DNA of 64,000 nt from Dama dama (Eukaryota; Chordata; Mammalia; Artiodactyla; Cervidae). Each line of letters begins with the position of its first letter. Positions within the stretch are counted from its first letter, which is position 1. The notes under the pieces are model-generated. The model made no database searches. It was not told the origin of the DNA and worked only from the letters and a program-made list of their open reading frames with translations. This document shows, piece by piece, positions 34,700 to 47,128 of this stretch. Position numbers and translations under genes: made by a program. The stretch lies in the NCBI RefSeq assembly GCF_033118175.1, contig NC_083693.1:54739981-54803980 (forward strand), given 5' to 3'.

Positions 34700-35399
34700 T
34701 GAGCATGTATGCTATATGCTTATAAATGGTCAACTAATCTTCAACAAAGGGGCCATTGGTCTTGGCAATGATTCATCAATATGACACCAAAAGCACATAG
34801 ACATGTGGGACTATGTCAAAAAACTTCTGAACAGCTAAGGAAACAGAAGAGTAAAATAAAAACTTATGGAGTGGGAGAAAATATTTGCAAACCATACATA
34901 TGATGAGATGTTACTATTAAAATATATAAAGATCTCCTATAATTCAATACCAAGAAAACTAATAACCTGATTTAAAGATGGGCAAAGGACTTGAATAGAC
35001 ATTTTCCAAAGAAGACTTACAAATGGCCAGCAGGCATAGGAAGAAATGCTCAATGTCATTAATAATCTGGGAAATGTAGACAATCTGGGAAACGTAAATC
35101 AAAAGCACAGTGAAATCTCATTTCACTTGTGTGAGGATGGCTACTATAAAAAAATACAAAAGACATGTGTTGGTGAGGACAACAACCTCACCAACCTCTC
35201 CAATGTGGAAACATTGGAACACTTGTACACTGTTGATAGGAATGCAAAATGATATAAGCTTTATAGAAATCAGTATAGAAGTTTCTCAAAAATTAGAAAT
35301 AGAAGTATTATATAATCCAGCAACCCCACTTCTTGGTACTTCTCCAAACAAAATGAAATCAAAATCTCAGAGTAATATTAGCACTCCTATATTCATCAT

Positions 35400-35614
35400 T
35401 GGAGCTTCCTGGGTGGCTCAGTGGTAAAGAATTCACCTGCAATACAGGAGATGTGGGCTTAATCCTGAATCAGGAAGATCCCCTGGAGAAGGAAATGGCA
35501 ACCCACTCCAATATTTTTGCCTGGGAAATCCCATGGACAGAGAAGCCTGGCAGGCTACAGTCCATGGGGTCGCAAAAGAATCAGACATGTCTTATGACAA
35601 AACAACAACAACAA
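35400..35614 (+). repeat. Bov-tA SINE inside the L1 with target duplication
   Basis: AGCTTCCTGGGTGGCTCAG head and GGGGTCGCAAAAGAATCAG tail, ending in an AAC-rich stretch. It is flanked by ATTCATCAT at 35391-35399 and 35615-35623. Confidence 0.94.
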
Positions 35615-36599
35615 ATTCATCATAGCAGTATTCACAACAGCCAAGATATGTATGCAACCAAAATGTACATTGGCAGATGAATGGATTAAAAATGTGGTAT
35701 ATATATATACAATGGAATACTATTTATCTTTACAAAGAAGGAAATTCTGCAATATATAACAACATGGATGAACCTTGAGGGCACCATGTAAAGTGAAATA
35801 AGCCAGTCACAGACAAATACTGCATGATTCCACTTATATGAGATACCTAAAATTGTCAAATTCATAGAATCGAAGAGTGGAACAATGGTTGCCAGGGGTT
35901 GGGGGAGGGGGAAATGAGTTACAAACCAACAGGCATAAAATTTCAGCTAAGCAAGATGAATAAGCTCTAGAGATCTGCTGTATAACACTACCTACAGACA
36001 GCTATAATAAATTAAGCATCTAAAATTTGTCGTGTGTAGATCTCAGGTGTTTTTACCATAATAAATTTTTAAAAATTTATGGTAAAACAGGTCACCTAGC
36101 CTAAGTAAAATATTTTTGATGGATCATATCTTAATTGTGTAAATGGATACTAATGATAAAAAAATCTATTCTGTTATTCAATGTTTTCAACTAACTTCCA
36201 TAATTTGTTCCAACTGTCATCAATCAGTAAACTTCCTTTGTTCCTAACCCACATTCCTCATGCATATGCCTAAGTTATTTTACTCCGGTTTTTTGCTCCC
36301 TTGCAAGGGCAATCAGCTGTCACCATTCTCAATGTAATTCATCATGACTTAAAAACCATTACTGCAATAACCTTTTATTCCACATGGTTAAAAATTATAC
36401 TTCCTCTCAAGTATTTGAGTAGTAGTATTATTTTCCTATCTACAGATGAGTTTTATTCTTTTCCTCTAAATATTTTCTAATTTTCTCATAAAATATGGGA
36501 CTTTAAATTGGTGCTGAGTAGCCTGACATGTTAGTGGCTATTATATGCATTGACCTCATTTTGTGACAGCAATGCAAAGTCCAACATTCATAATTTTCA

Positions 36600-36795
36600 A
36601 ACATTATTTAACTCCCCTGCAAACCTTTTAAGCATGATGTTAACATTTCATTTCACAAATAAGAAAACTGAGACACAGAGACAGGTATAATTTGTTAGAG
36701 AGACATGGCTAACTAGTAAGTATCAGAATTGGGAATTATACTCAGGTCTCTTATTAGAACTCTCTGGCTGTTTTCATCACATTGCAATCTTGGAG
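36600..36795 (-). repeat. MIR remnant
   Basis: TTTCACAAATAAGAAAACTGAGACACAGAGA, GGCTAACTAGTAAGTATCAGAATTGGG and ACTCAGGTCTC follow the antisense MIR order well. Confidence 0.7.
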
Positions 36796-36909
36796 TAAGT
36801 GCAGAGTTAAAGAAATCTGTTTACCAGCCTCTGTTTGGGAAGATCAATGAATTTTCCTGACAGGACATACTGTTTATAGACTCCACAGCTTGACAAGAGA
36901 CACTAATTT

Positions 36910-37638
36910 AGTTGTTTACTTGTTGCTCATACCTGATTCTTTACAACCCCTGGAATGCAGCACACCAGGCTCCTCTGTCCTCCACTGTCTCCCAGAGTTT
37001 GCTCAAATTCATGTCCATTGAGTCAGTGATGCTATCTAACCTTCTCATCCTCTGCCATCCCCTTCTCTTTTTGCCTTCAGTCTTTCCCAGCATCAGGGTC
37101 TTTGCCAATGAGTTGGCTCTTTGCATGAGGTGGCCAAAGTATTGGAGCTTCAACTTCAGCATCAGTCCTTCCAATGAACACCCAGGACTGATCTGCTTTA
37201 GGATGGACTGGTTGGATCTCCTTGCAGTCCAAGGGACTCTTTAAGAGTCTTCTTCAACACCACAGTTCAAAAGCATTAATTCTTTGGCACTCAGTCTTCT
37301 TTATGGTCCAACTCTCACATCCATATATGACTACTGGAAAAAACCATAGCTTTGACCATACAGACCATTGTTGGCAAAGTGATGTCTCTGCTTTTTAATA
37401 CACTGTCTAGATTTGTGATAACTTTCCTTTCAAGGAGCAGTGTCTTTTAGTTTCATGGCTGCAGTCACCGTCTGCAGTGATCTTGGAGCCCAAGAAAATA
37501 AAATTTGTCACTGCTTCCATTTTTTCCCCTTCTATTTGCCATGAAGTGATGGGACCAGATGCCATGATCTTAGTTTTTTGAATGTTGAGTTTGAAGCCAG
37601 CTTTTCCACTCTCCTCTTTCACTCTCATCAAGAGGCAC
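36910..37638 (-). mobile_element. BovB LINE 3' fragment
   Basis: An antisense, 5'-truncated BovB, starting in a diverged 3' tail (GTTGCTCATACCTGATTC) and ending at CTCATCAAGAGGCAC within the reverse transcriptase region. It is more diverged than the copies at 54.1 and 59.8 kb and so probably older. Confidence 0.9.
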
Positions 37639-38218
37639 TAATAAGTGATCCCTAAACATTGGTGGCAGTAATGTTCCACAAACAAGTGGGAACATAAGAC
37701 TCAAAATAGTTAACAATCAACACACTACCTATTTGTAACTAATTTAACCATCTAATCCAAACATACAGTAGTAAAGACTGCACCAATAATTTAAAGCAAC
37801 GACACTTAAGGAGTTAATATGCAGAGAGGCAAAAAATATCTTGATCAACAGAAGCATGTGCCTCCTTTTTTACCTTCCCTGGCAGGGACTCTGATGCCTT
37901 GGTTAGTGACTGGCCAACTGGCTGCTCGCTTGATAAACAGAGAACCTTCGCCCATCTCACAGGCCTTTGTGATTAGGGTCTGGCATCTTCAAGAAGACAT
38001 TCCACACAGAGGTATGCCAGATGGAGGGGGTTAAGGAAGATGGGAAAAGCAGGATTTGTTAGCTAGTGAGAACTAGGGATGGTGAGGGAGACTGGCCAGG
38101 AAGCCTGCTGCTTCCTACAAGGCAAGGCTGAGAAAATTGCAGTGATGGGCTTCTCATTTAAGGGAGCTCAGCATGAATATATACATTCAAGTCCACTCTT
38201 AGAATCCTCCTACCTCAT

Positions 38219-38250
38219 GTCAACCCAAATCAACCCAAATCAACCCAAAT
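38219..38250 (+). repeat. Three tandem copies of a 10-base unit
   Basis: CAACCCAAAT occurs three times in a row from 38221 to 38250. It is a minor tandem repeat without visible function. Confidence 0.9.
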
Positions 38251-39069
38251 TTGCTGTAATTCACTCACCCTTTAATTCCTCCTGGTACCACACCAAACCT
38301 GAGGTCCTCCCTGATTTTAGCTTTGAGTCATTTTTACAGAGTTCCTAACGACCCAGCTTAAAGTCACTATACCCTGCTTCCTCAGACAGACAACCTTACA
38401 ATGAGCACACTGACAAGACTGTTCTATGCTCAGGTTTGGCCTCGGATGATCCCAGAGTGGATTTCATGTTACTTGTCAAAAATTGCTAAGCTGGGTTTGC
38501 CGTTTGAAGAACTAAAATTACTGTTTAGAAGTGACTAAAAGAGACTGCTATAAAATGCTTTGGATAGGAAAATTAAAGACAACATGCTAGCCCTACGAGG
38601 AGTCACATGATTTTCAGGGTATCGCAAAGTATTTCTTTGAAGAACTCTTTTACTCACCTCCCTCCTCCCCCAGTGGGTAAGGAAACTTTTGATGATGTGA
38701 ATGTTATGATCATAACAAGAGCAATTCAAAAAGAATCAAACATTTTTACAAATCAATTCATTAGTAATTAGATTACATATAAACATGTGGTCAAAACCAA
38801 TTTTAATAGAATCCATCTATTTCTATAATTTTACAGATGGTCAGTCTGGACTGTCAGTACACATTAATTTTCTGCTTAGTTCCATCCCTCTCATAGCACA
38901 TCATCATCAATAGTTGAAGGGCGATCGTGATGGAGTCCTTCATTTGTCAAGGCCACAGGTAAGAGGTAATACAAACATAAAGTTCATGATGTATCCTTAT
39001 ATAAAGAAACAGCAGAAAACCCAGTCTGGTAATAAATTTCACTCCAAAGCCCAGAGCCTCTTAAAGGAA

Positions 39070-39148
39070 GGGGCTGTGCTGTGTCACATTCACCTTTATA
39101 GGTACACTGGACCTGACACATCATAGGTGTTTAATAAATGCTCTATCT
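39070..39148 (+). repeat. L2 3' tail remnant
   Basis: CTGGACCTGACACATCATAGGTGTTTAATAAATGCTC resembles the L2/MIR-type terminal sequence. It is short and old. Confidence 0.45.
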
Positions 39149-39510
39149 CTCCTCTGTAAAGACATAATACACAAAGAACCAAGGTCTCAGAAGCAAATTG
39201 CAGAGGAGGTACCTACACACGCTGGTTAGGCACCTGCACAACCACAAGGCAAATAATAGCAGCTTAGCAGTGCCTTTCCCACAGCCGGCTGCAGTTGTCA
39301 TGAAAATGATGTGGTGTGTTGAAATCACAGTTGCCTCCTGGTAACTGAGCAAGAAGGCAGATTGAGTGAGAGTGAACTGCCTTTCTTTTTTTTTTTTTAA
39401 GAAGAAATTTGCATGTTAGACATTGTTAGTTTCAGTGGATCCAAGTCAACTAGTTAAAGTCAGCTCTTAATATGCACCTTTCATTTTCTCTAATCTTGGC
39501 TCTCTTTTGT

Positions 39511-39551
39511 TGTTTTGTTCATAAACTTTTGCTGTTTTGTTCATAAACTTT
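39511..39551. repeat. 22-base tandem duplication
   Basis: TGTTTTGTTCATAAACTTT occurs twice, 22 bases apart. It is a simple local duplication. Confidence 0.85.
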
Positions 39552-40049
39552 GACAAAAACATGTTTTCCCTCGATGTTATGGTATCATGCTGTCTTGTCC
39601 CCCAGTGAAAATAACTCTATTGGAGCTTAATTAAAAGTTACAGTTGTTTCCATTCACAGCTATCAGAAGAATCTATTACAGTGTTTGTTTTTTCTTCATG
39701 TGAGATAATTTGGGGAAATGCTAGCTCCTCACTCCACAGAAGGTCACTAAAATGAGATGGTTTAATAGATAAGCATTCTTTAAGGAATGTGGAATATTCC
39801 CAAGATCCTATCCTTGTAGGGCTCTGGGCTTTGGAATGAAATCAAAGTTCTTGTTAACTCAGCATCTGAATGTAGCCATTCAGAAAATAGCCATGAAAAT
39901 TCCTTTCCCCTCCTAAAATAACTGTTTTTTAAAGGGTTGTGATATGTAAAATAATTGTAAAGGTCTTACACATGTAGCCAAAATTACAAAATACATACAG
40001 TGTCAAAATGGGTTTGGGTTTAAGAATAACAGTTATCACTTCATTATTT

Positions 40050-40100
40050 CATATATATATATGTGTGTATGTATATACACACATATATACATATCTCTAA
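40050..40100. repeat. TA/TG/CA-rich simple repeat
   Basis: Alternating ATATAT, GTGTGTAT and ATACACACATATA pieces that can pair with each other. Confidence 0.8.
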
Positions 40101-40549
40101 TATCTATTATTTATAAGTATCTCTCTATAAATAAATAAATGTAGAGAGATAATACCTTCTGAAAGTCAATTATATCACTGAGTATTATCATACAAAATGC
40201 AGGAAAGTATTAATGTTTCCTTGGGAACCCAGTAGGATTTTTCTGTTTTTGTGTATTCTATTCTTTGCCTTAATAAAAGCACTGACCCAAAGGAAAACCA
40301 AGGAAAACTAATAAACCAGGATCCCAAAACAAAATTCCAAATGCTGAGAAGTCAGGACAAGGACACACTTGAGATGCTTTGAGGTGGAGTTAGGCACATG
40401 ATCAAGAAGATGTCTTTGAACCAAGTTTATTTCATGAGATTCTACTTCGGGACTTCTGTACATGAGACTTTCCCATGCCCATTTAGATGCACTAACGTGA
40501 CGTGCCCCCTCAGTTAAATCACTGAAGGGGACTCAGCTGCCTTACCACC

Positions 40550-41025
40550 GTGACTCAAACATTCTGACCAGCTGTCCTCTGCAGCTTCCACTGCCTCCCT
40601 TCCCCCAGTTCAACACACACCAGCCACCCTCCTCCTCTCCACGCCTCTTTCTGCTTCTGTGCACTCACACATTCTGTTCTCTCTGGCGTCTGCTCATCCT
40701 CCTCATCTTGGCCTGACTAAGCCTCATCCTTGAGCTCCAGCCTGAACATCTCTTTGGAAGGAAAGCCTTTCCTATATTCTCACCCTACCCTGCCATGGGT
40801 TTAGTTAGGATCTTTGGTTACAAATTCCCACAGCTTCACAGTTGTCTGTCATGGCACTTATCACAATTGCCACAATTCAGTTCCCTGTGTAGGGACTTGT
40901 TTATTGTCTGTCTCCTCGACTAGAATGTAAACCCCATTAAGGCAGGAGCGGAGCTGACAGTGAGATGGTGCCCGGCCTCCAATGATAGATGTGCCATGAA
41001 CACTTCTGTAATGAATGAATAGAAG
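40550..41025 (+). repeat. L2 LINE 3' remnant
   Basis: CTCTTTCTGCTTCTGTGCACTC, CAGCCTGAACATCTCTTTGGAAGG, CATGGCACTTATCACAATTGCC, GACTAGAATGTAAACCCC and TGTAATGAATGAATAGA follow the L2 3' order. It is ancient and has no coding potential. Confidence 0.65.
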
Positions 41026-42764
41026 CACCCACTGAGAATCTAAAGCCACTTGCACCTCATTTCCATCCACTTGGGTGGTACCTGACGGAAAACTTTTTGG
41101 CCTGAGGTTTACTTAAGAAAGTGCCTGAACCCCTGCCCTGCTCCCCTCCCCCAGGCCCTCCTCCCCCTGCAACACATACACCACCCACCCCCAGGGAGAC
41201 TGTGAAACTGCCAATGAAGGATACCACTTTTTACCACAGAATCTTGTCACATGTCCTGGAATTTTCTAGATAATATATACGTGTAGTTTTACCCCAGTGG
41301 TTACCAGAAAGGAGAGTTGTTCTTAATGAAACTTTAATGCTCTTGGCCTTCCCATTACCGGATGATTGGTAAGACTGATGACCAAGTAAGAGAGGATCAG
41401 AAAAATAAATGGTCATAAATTAAATCCTACTATGATCTAATCCTACTGAGATTCTTCTTTTCAAAATATAAACAGCTCTGTCTAAGTTCTCCACTGGAAC
41501 CCAAAGGTGCATTTGTCATTCTGCTCTGTGCACACCTTAGGGAAGAACAGAGCTCTAAATCATGAAACCAACACATTCCCACATTTCTTCTGATAAACTG
41601 AAGTGTGTCTAGCACCACCCTCAGACTTTCTACAGAATTTACAAAACAAAGAAAATGTTAAAAATCAAAAGAAAAACGTTTGGGTTGCTTAAAAGGCAAT
41701 CTTTTATGAATATTACCTTATGAGAAAATAAAATGTTTGACTTAATGCTGTCCATAGTAAAATGACCACAGGGACAGGTCTAAATGGTTTATTAAGTAAG
41801 AAAGATTGAACTTATGAAGAATTGTTCTCTCCTAGAATATTTCTAACCCACACATGTAATTTATATCACGGCAGAATTCAACACAAAAGGTCTATTGTTT
41901 TTGGCAAGACAACCTGCAAACATGCTTAATTAGGATGCAAACTAAAAGCACAGTTAATACTGTTGACAGCCATGAGCTCTAGACAGCAGTTTCTACTGTT
42001 ATCATTATTTTACTTATGGAAACATAGGAAAAGCAGTAAACATGGAACTAGAAGATAAAAGTTATCAAAGCAATGTAACATTTAAATCTTAGGATTCCCA
42101 TTTGTGTGCCACCATCACAAATAAAATGCTCTGAACACCCTATCTAGGAATGAAAATGAAATAAATTGGTTTTGCAATGAAAGCTTACCTTCATCAATAT
42201 TTTAAAAAGATGTCAGTGTTTAAGGTAATCAATATCTATTTCTAGAAGGCTTTACTTTGAGAGGTGATGGCCTCTTTCAGAGAAAGGATAATTCTTTATA
42301 CTGACATTGCATTCCATTTACTGAAAGATGAAAATGAATGTCGCCATTAAATGAATTCCATGGTCACTTACTATTCAAAGCAAACTTTTTTATTGTAGCC
42401 ATCTATTCACTATCTTATAGGAACATCTAGGTTCTAAAAATAAGTCTGCAAGAATATAACATGGCACTATTTTCAAACTGGTAATGCCTAGCTCTTCCAG
42501 GGTCATGTCTTGTAATTCTTTGTTTCTATGGATCAGAGACTAAGGAGGTGAAAAAGGAGGACCAGCTTCCAGGTCTGAATGGGGCAAATGTGGAATCTGG
42601 TTATACTGACTGGATAGTCTACCAAGTTCACTTATTTAAATTTTAGTAACCATTTTAAAGTGACAGTTTATGTGCAACACAAGTCAAGGTAAGAGGCAGA
42701 CGTAGCACTACAAGGCATAGCAGAACGAATTCTCCCTCTGGTTCTTTCCTTCCCCCTGCTGTAT

Positions 42765-42897
42765 GCTCCTGCTGCTGCTAAGTCACTTCAGTCGTGTCCG
42801 ACTCTGTGCGACCCCATAGACGGCAGCCCACCAGGTTCCTCTGTCCCTGGGATTCTCCAGGCAAGAACACTGGAGTGGGTTGCCATTGTCTTCTCCG
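42765..42897 (-). repeat. BOV-A2 SINE (one monomer) with target duplication
   Basis: An antisense Bov-A monomer beginning GCTCCTGCTGCTGCTAAGTC. It is flanked by perfect 13-base direct repeats CCCCCTGCTGTAT at 42752-42764 and 42898-42910, so this is a clean single insertion. Confidence 0.95.
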
Positions 42898-43401
42898 CCC
42901 CCTGCTGTATACCTTCAAATAAATTATGTCAGTAGCTTTCACCTCTGGGCATTTACTTCCTGTTTCTATTTCCTCACCTGAAAATGGCAGTTATTGTGAC
43001 AAGGATCAGGCAAAATCATGGAGTTTACAAAAATGATTTTAGTAGTACAGAATGGTATAGGAGGTCGGGATATCTCAGTGAAACAAGAAAAAGGAATCTA
43101 CCAGAGATCATCAATCGGAAAAACCAAAGTTAAAAACTTCAGGGTGGATATCTGACCTGAGTTATCTGAACTCACTCTTTGAAGTTCTTATTTTAACTCT
43201 GTAGACACAAGGTTGAATAAAATGTGAGAAAGTTAACTAAGTACTCTATAAGATTCTATTAAAATTTTCACTGATTTATTTCCTATTATAAAATTTATAC
43301 AGGCTTCTTGTAGAAGCTCCCAACAGCTCAGAATGCTGTAAAGAAAAAGTACTTTTCCTACACTGCTCCCTGCTTTTTCTTGCTCTTCCCTCCCCCCAAC
43401 T

Positions 43402-43403
<2 letters not shown>

Positions 43404-43441
<38 letters not shown>
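43404..43441. repeat. (AC)19 microsatellite
   Basis: Nineteen uninterrupted AC units, long enough to be length-polymorphic. Confidence 0.97.
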
Positions 43442-43443
<2 letters not shown>

Positions 43444-44104
43444 CTCTTGACTTCCACTCCTCAGATATGATCATACGGACAGTTTCGTATAAAATCAAAT
43501 ACTTTGAAAATGGAAAATATTGGTAGGCAGTTTATAAAGTTTAAAAAATATTAAAGAAAAATCTAGAATTATCTCATGCCAGTCAGAGTTGGTGAAATCT
43601 CAAATTCCTTTGGGACAACATAATGAACAATTTCTGGGTGAGGGAACTGAAACAACAATCCTGTAAACAAACTGTCCAGAGTGTATGGCTGGAGCTGGCC
43701 TAGAGTGAAGATGGAAAAAAGCCTTCAAGGAACACCACCTCCTCCTCGTGGTTAACAACTTGATGATGTTCTTCAACATGTTTTAATGATTATCATACCT
43801 TCCCCTGCACAAAGCATTGATTTATTATGGTTTAAATTTAAAGAATACTGGTTTCCCAGTTCTGAATCAGGCTTAGATTACAGAACACATAAAATCAATG
43901 ACTTTGTTCTAGGCAAAAAAACCCTAGAAAACAAAACCCACAACGAACCCCACAGTGTTCATTTAAGTGCAAAAAGGAACAGTTCTAGGGAAAAGCTCTT
44001 CACACATTCTACATGCTGACTGTTTCCACTACCCTCCTCACCACCTCTACTCCTCCCCCATCCCTGTCATCAGCAACCCCCACACCTAACACTTCTACGG
44101 CAAC

Positions 44105-44295
44105 TTAAAGTTCACAAACTTCACTTGCCATTTATTTTGATCCTCAAATAAATTTGTCAGGTAGAAAGAACATTCTTAGCTTTTCAATTTACAGATTTAA
44201 AATACTCAGATGCTCAAAGCGTTAAAGTGATTGGCCCATGATCGTTCCCCAGAAAATGAATGTTTAAGTGTCTGTGTCTCTATTTCTGCTTTGCA
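44105..44295 (-). repeat. MIR-like remnant
   Basis: GATCCTCAAATAAATTTGTCAGG, TTTACAGATTTAAAATACTCAGATGCTC and GTTAAAGTGATTGGCCCATG follow the antisense MIR order. Weak. Confidence 0.5.
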
Positions 44296-44317
44296 AATAA
44301 GATCATCTATACCACTC

Positions 44318-44620
44318 TTCTAGATTCCACATATATGCAGTAATATATGATATATATGGATACCAAGGGGAAGGAGGGTGGGAGGAATTGGGAGATTGGG
44401 ACTGATACATACACATCATTGATATAAAATAACTAATGAGAACCTGTAGGGCACCGGGAACTCTCCTCAGTGCTCTGTGGTGACCTAAATGGGAAAGAAA
44501 TCCAAAAAAGAGGAGATACATGTATCCATATAGCTGATTCACTTTGCTTTACAGTAGAAACTATCACAACACTGTAAAGCAAATACACTCCAATAAAAAT
44601 TAAATTTAAAAAAAAAAGTG
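44318..44620 (+). repeat. L1 3' end (BovL1-like)
   Basis: GGATACCAAGGGGAAGGAGG, AACTAATGAGAACCTGTAGGG, TGGTGACCTAAATGGGAAAG and CTCCAATAAAAATTAAATTT, followed by an A tract, are the L1 3' UTR signature of ruminant genomes. It is 5'-truncated to about 0.3 kb. Confidence 0.9.
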
Positions 44621-44644
44621 TGCTCGCCTTGGGTATACCGATGA

Positions 44645-45240
44645 CGTCTGGATGTCTATCTCCATCTCAGGGCTCTCCTCTCAAGATTCCACATGCAATC
44701 ATTGCCTCAGTGTCTGCACTTTGAGTTCAAATGTGGTTAAATCAGTTTTCCAGGCTCAGGAAATAATATTTTCCCCCAAATCTGTTCTTTTTCAATGGTT
44801 TTCTTTCCCAATCAATGGCACCATTATCCTTCCAGTTGTTCAAACCCCAAACCTAGGAATCATCCCTACCCATCACTCTTTTATCAACATGCACACAGAC
44901 TCCATCATCACATCCTACAGATTCTGCCTTCTAAACATTCCTCAAATCAATTCACTTCTTCTTGCCTTCACCATGAACACTAGTTCATGACCCCTGCATT
45001 GCACCTAACAATCATTTCGATGTTATACTATGTCTTTTGCTCACTACCACACTATACCCATTTTCCACCCTGCAGCCAGAATTATCATGTAATTCCTCTG
45101 CTTAAAATCTTTTGTTGGCTTCCCAGTGCTCTTCAGATAAACAGAAGAATCCTTAGTGTGGCCTATAAGGGCCAATATAATCAGAACCCTGTAAACTGGC
45201 ATGATAAACGAGCTCTTTCCATAATTTCAGAATACTATGA
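44645..45240 (+). repeat. L2-like LINE remnant
   Basis: AATCATCCCTACCCATCACTC, then TTGTTGGCTTCCCAGTGCTC followed by AGATAAACAGAAGAATCC and TGTGGCCTATAAGGGCC fit the L2 3' region. It is strongly diverged; the open frames here are by-products. Confidence 0.5.
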
Positions 45241-45383
45241 TGTCTTTTAACTAATAAATAAATATTTAAGCTTCTGCTTTTTTCACAAAGTGTAAAATTT
45301 AGTAACTTAAGTGTATTGATTATTGTTAAATGAAGTTTGTATTTGTGGACTTTTTTTTAAAAAGCATTAGTAACATACAATCA

Positions 45384-45590
45384 AGCTTCCCAGATGGCTC
45401 GGTGGTAAAGAATGTGCCCATCAATACAGGAGACTTGGGTTTGATCCTTGGGTCAGGAAGATATTCTAGAGAAGGAAATGGCAACCCACTCCAGTATTCT
45501 TGCCTGGGAAATCCCATGGACAGAGGAGCCCAGCAGGCTACAGTCCATGGGGTCTCAAAGAGTCATACATGACTAAGTGACTAAACAACA
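45384..45590 (+). repeat. Bov-tA SINE
   Basis: AGCTTCCCAGATGGCTCGGTGG head, GGGTTTGATCCTTGGGTC B-box region, CATACATGACTAAGTGACTAA tail and an AAC-rich end. Short similar flanks (ACATACAATCA, ACATAATCA) may be the target duplication. Confidence 0.93.
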
Positions 45591-45956
45591 CAACACATAA
45601 TCATATATAAATCTTATTGATCTTTCTGAAATTCTTCCTTAGATATAACCAAATTCATATTATTGTGATAATATATGCATTAAAATAACGTACAAATAAA
45701 TGTAATGAAATATATATTATTTATTTGATATTTGTAAATTATATCCTTCATTTCATTGTGTGTAATTTCTATTTGCTTCAAGCCTTTAGATAGCTAGAGA
45801 AAGAGGTATGGACATTTCTCCCACATTGTATGAATCACCCAGCTCAGAGTTTAAAAAAAAAATCAGCTTCATGGGTGTGTGACTTGTGCAGTTGCCCAGA
45901 GCCTGCACTTAGAGGAGTCCCATGCTTGGTTTATTGCTCCATAATTTTTTGTGTGC

Positions 45957-46166
45957 ATGCTCAGTAGTGTTTGACTCTGAAATCCCATGGACTGTAGCCC
46001 ACCAGGCTCCTCTGTCCATGAAATTTTTCAGGTAAGAATACTGGAGTGGGCTGCTATTTTTCTCTTCCAGGGGATCTTCCCAACCCAGGGATCAAACCAG
46101 AGTCTCTTGCATCTCCTGCATTGGCAGGCAGATTCTTTACCACTAGCGCCACCTGGGACACTACGG
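45957..46166 (-). repeat. Bov-tA SINE
   Basis: An antisense copy, CATGCTCAGTAGTGTTTGACTC through CGCCACCTGGGACAC, with the B-box counterpart GGATCAAACCAGAG. Moderately diverged. Confidence 0.9.
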
Positions 46167-46175
46167 TCTTGAAAT

Positions 46176-46304
46176 TGTTTTTTTTTTTTCCCTATTTTTT
46201 TTGTCCTTACCGTGCCAGTATGCAAGATCTTAGTTCCCTGACCAGGGATGCCCCTTGCAGTGAAAGCATAGTGTTTTAACCACTGGACTGCCAGGGAAGT
46301 CCCT
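46176..46304 (-). repeat. CHR-type (cetartiodactyl tRNA) SINE
   Basis: Antisense: a T-rich tail counterpart at 46,176-46,203, then GATCTTAGTTCCCTGACCAG and TTTTAACCACTGGACTGCCAGGGAA, the usual CHR-2-like pieces shared by cetartiodactyls. It is older than the Bov-tA copies. Confidence 0.8.
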
Positions 46305-46316
46305 TGAAATTCTTAA

Positions 46317-46615
46317 TTTTTTAAAATTAATTAATTTATTTTAATTGGAGGCTAATTGCTTTACAATATTGTAGTGGTTTTGCCATACATTGACATGAAT
46401 CAGCCATGGGTGTACACGTGTTCCCCATCCTGAACCCCCCCCCACCTCCCTCCCCATCCCATCCCTCAGGGTCATCCCAGTGCACCGGCCCTGAGCACCC
46501 TGTCTCATGCATCGAACCTGGACTGGCGATTTGTTTCATATATGATAATGTACATGCTTCAATGCTATTCTCTCAAATCATCCCATCCTTGCCTTCTCCA
46601 ACAGAGTCCAAAAGG
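46317..46615 (-). repeat. L1 3' end (BovL1-like), antisense
   Basis: TTGGAGGCTAATTGCTTTAC, CATTGACATGAATCAGCCATG, GCACCCTGTCTCATGCATCG and CTATTCTCTCAAATCATCCC are diagnostic of the ruminant L1 3' region read backwards. Confidence 0.92.
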
Positions 46616-46999
46616 AAATTCTTAATTTTTGAACATTTTCATTTTGCCCTGGGTTCCACAGATTATTTAGCCTGTTCCTGCTAAAAGCATTTTTTTAATG
46701 TATTGAGAGTTGAACTCTCTCATGTCATCCAGGACCAAAGTATTTATTGCACTCTATTTCTGTATTTCATGAGCTCAACAGGAGAAGAACACCGAAGACC
46801 ACCAGTGTCAGCACCGTCACTCAATGGGGAAATCTATATATTCTGTGGTTATTCATTGATTTCAGACCAATAAAACATGAACTTATGCTAAATAAGTGAG
46901 ATTTCTAAATACAGTAAAACCTGGTTAACAATTTTGGCTAATGAGTGAGACAACATCAATGCAAGGTTAATGGGGAACATGCCTTGAATTTAGCTGTTA

Positions 47000-47128
47000 C
47001 TTGGAAGATCCCCTGGAGAAGGAAAAGGCTACCCACTCCAGTATTCTGGCTTGGAGAATTCCATGGACTACAGTCCATGGGGTCACAAAGAGTTGGACAT
47101 GACTGAGCGACTTTCACTTTCACTTTTT
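47000..47128 (+). repeat. Bov-A SINE fragment
   Basis: GGAAGATCCCCTGGAGAAGG through ACATGACTGAGCGACTTTCA, sense orientation, lacking the tRNA head. Confidence 0.92.

Larger units (their letters stand above)
30215..36085 (+). mobile_element. L1 LINE, fragmented by nested insertions
   Basis: Disconnected L1 pieces in one orientation: a 5' region (GTGGCAGAGCAGGAAGACTT near 30,232), ORF1-like sequence (31,110-31,360), reverse-transcriptase region (for example GAAAGCCCAGGACTAGATAG near 32,170 and the Q-rich finger and palm region to 32,760), late ORF2 (33,100-33,440 and 34,270-34,500; 34,700-35,400) and a 3' end (35,620-36,085). It has many stops and frameshifts and no intact ORF. Later elements inside it are at 30,757-31,097, 32,881-33,090, 33,447-34,268, 34,511-34,699 and 35,400-35,614. 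Family assignment beyond L1 is uncertain. Confidence 0.85.

Noticed and set aside
38219..38250. Short direct repeats that might suggest a repeat array
   Set aside because: Only three contiguous 10-base units without spacers; this is a simple tandem repeat in a mammalian intron, not a CRISPR array.
44652..45250. Open frames of 112 and 87 codons
   Set aside because: The DNA resembles an L2 LINE remnant, so no independent gene is supported.
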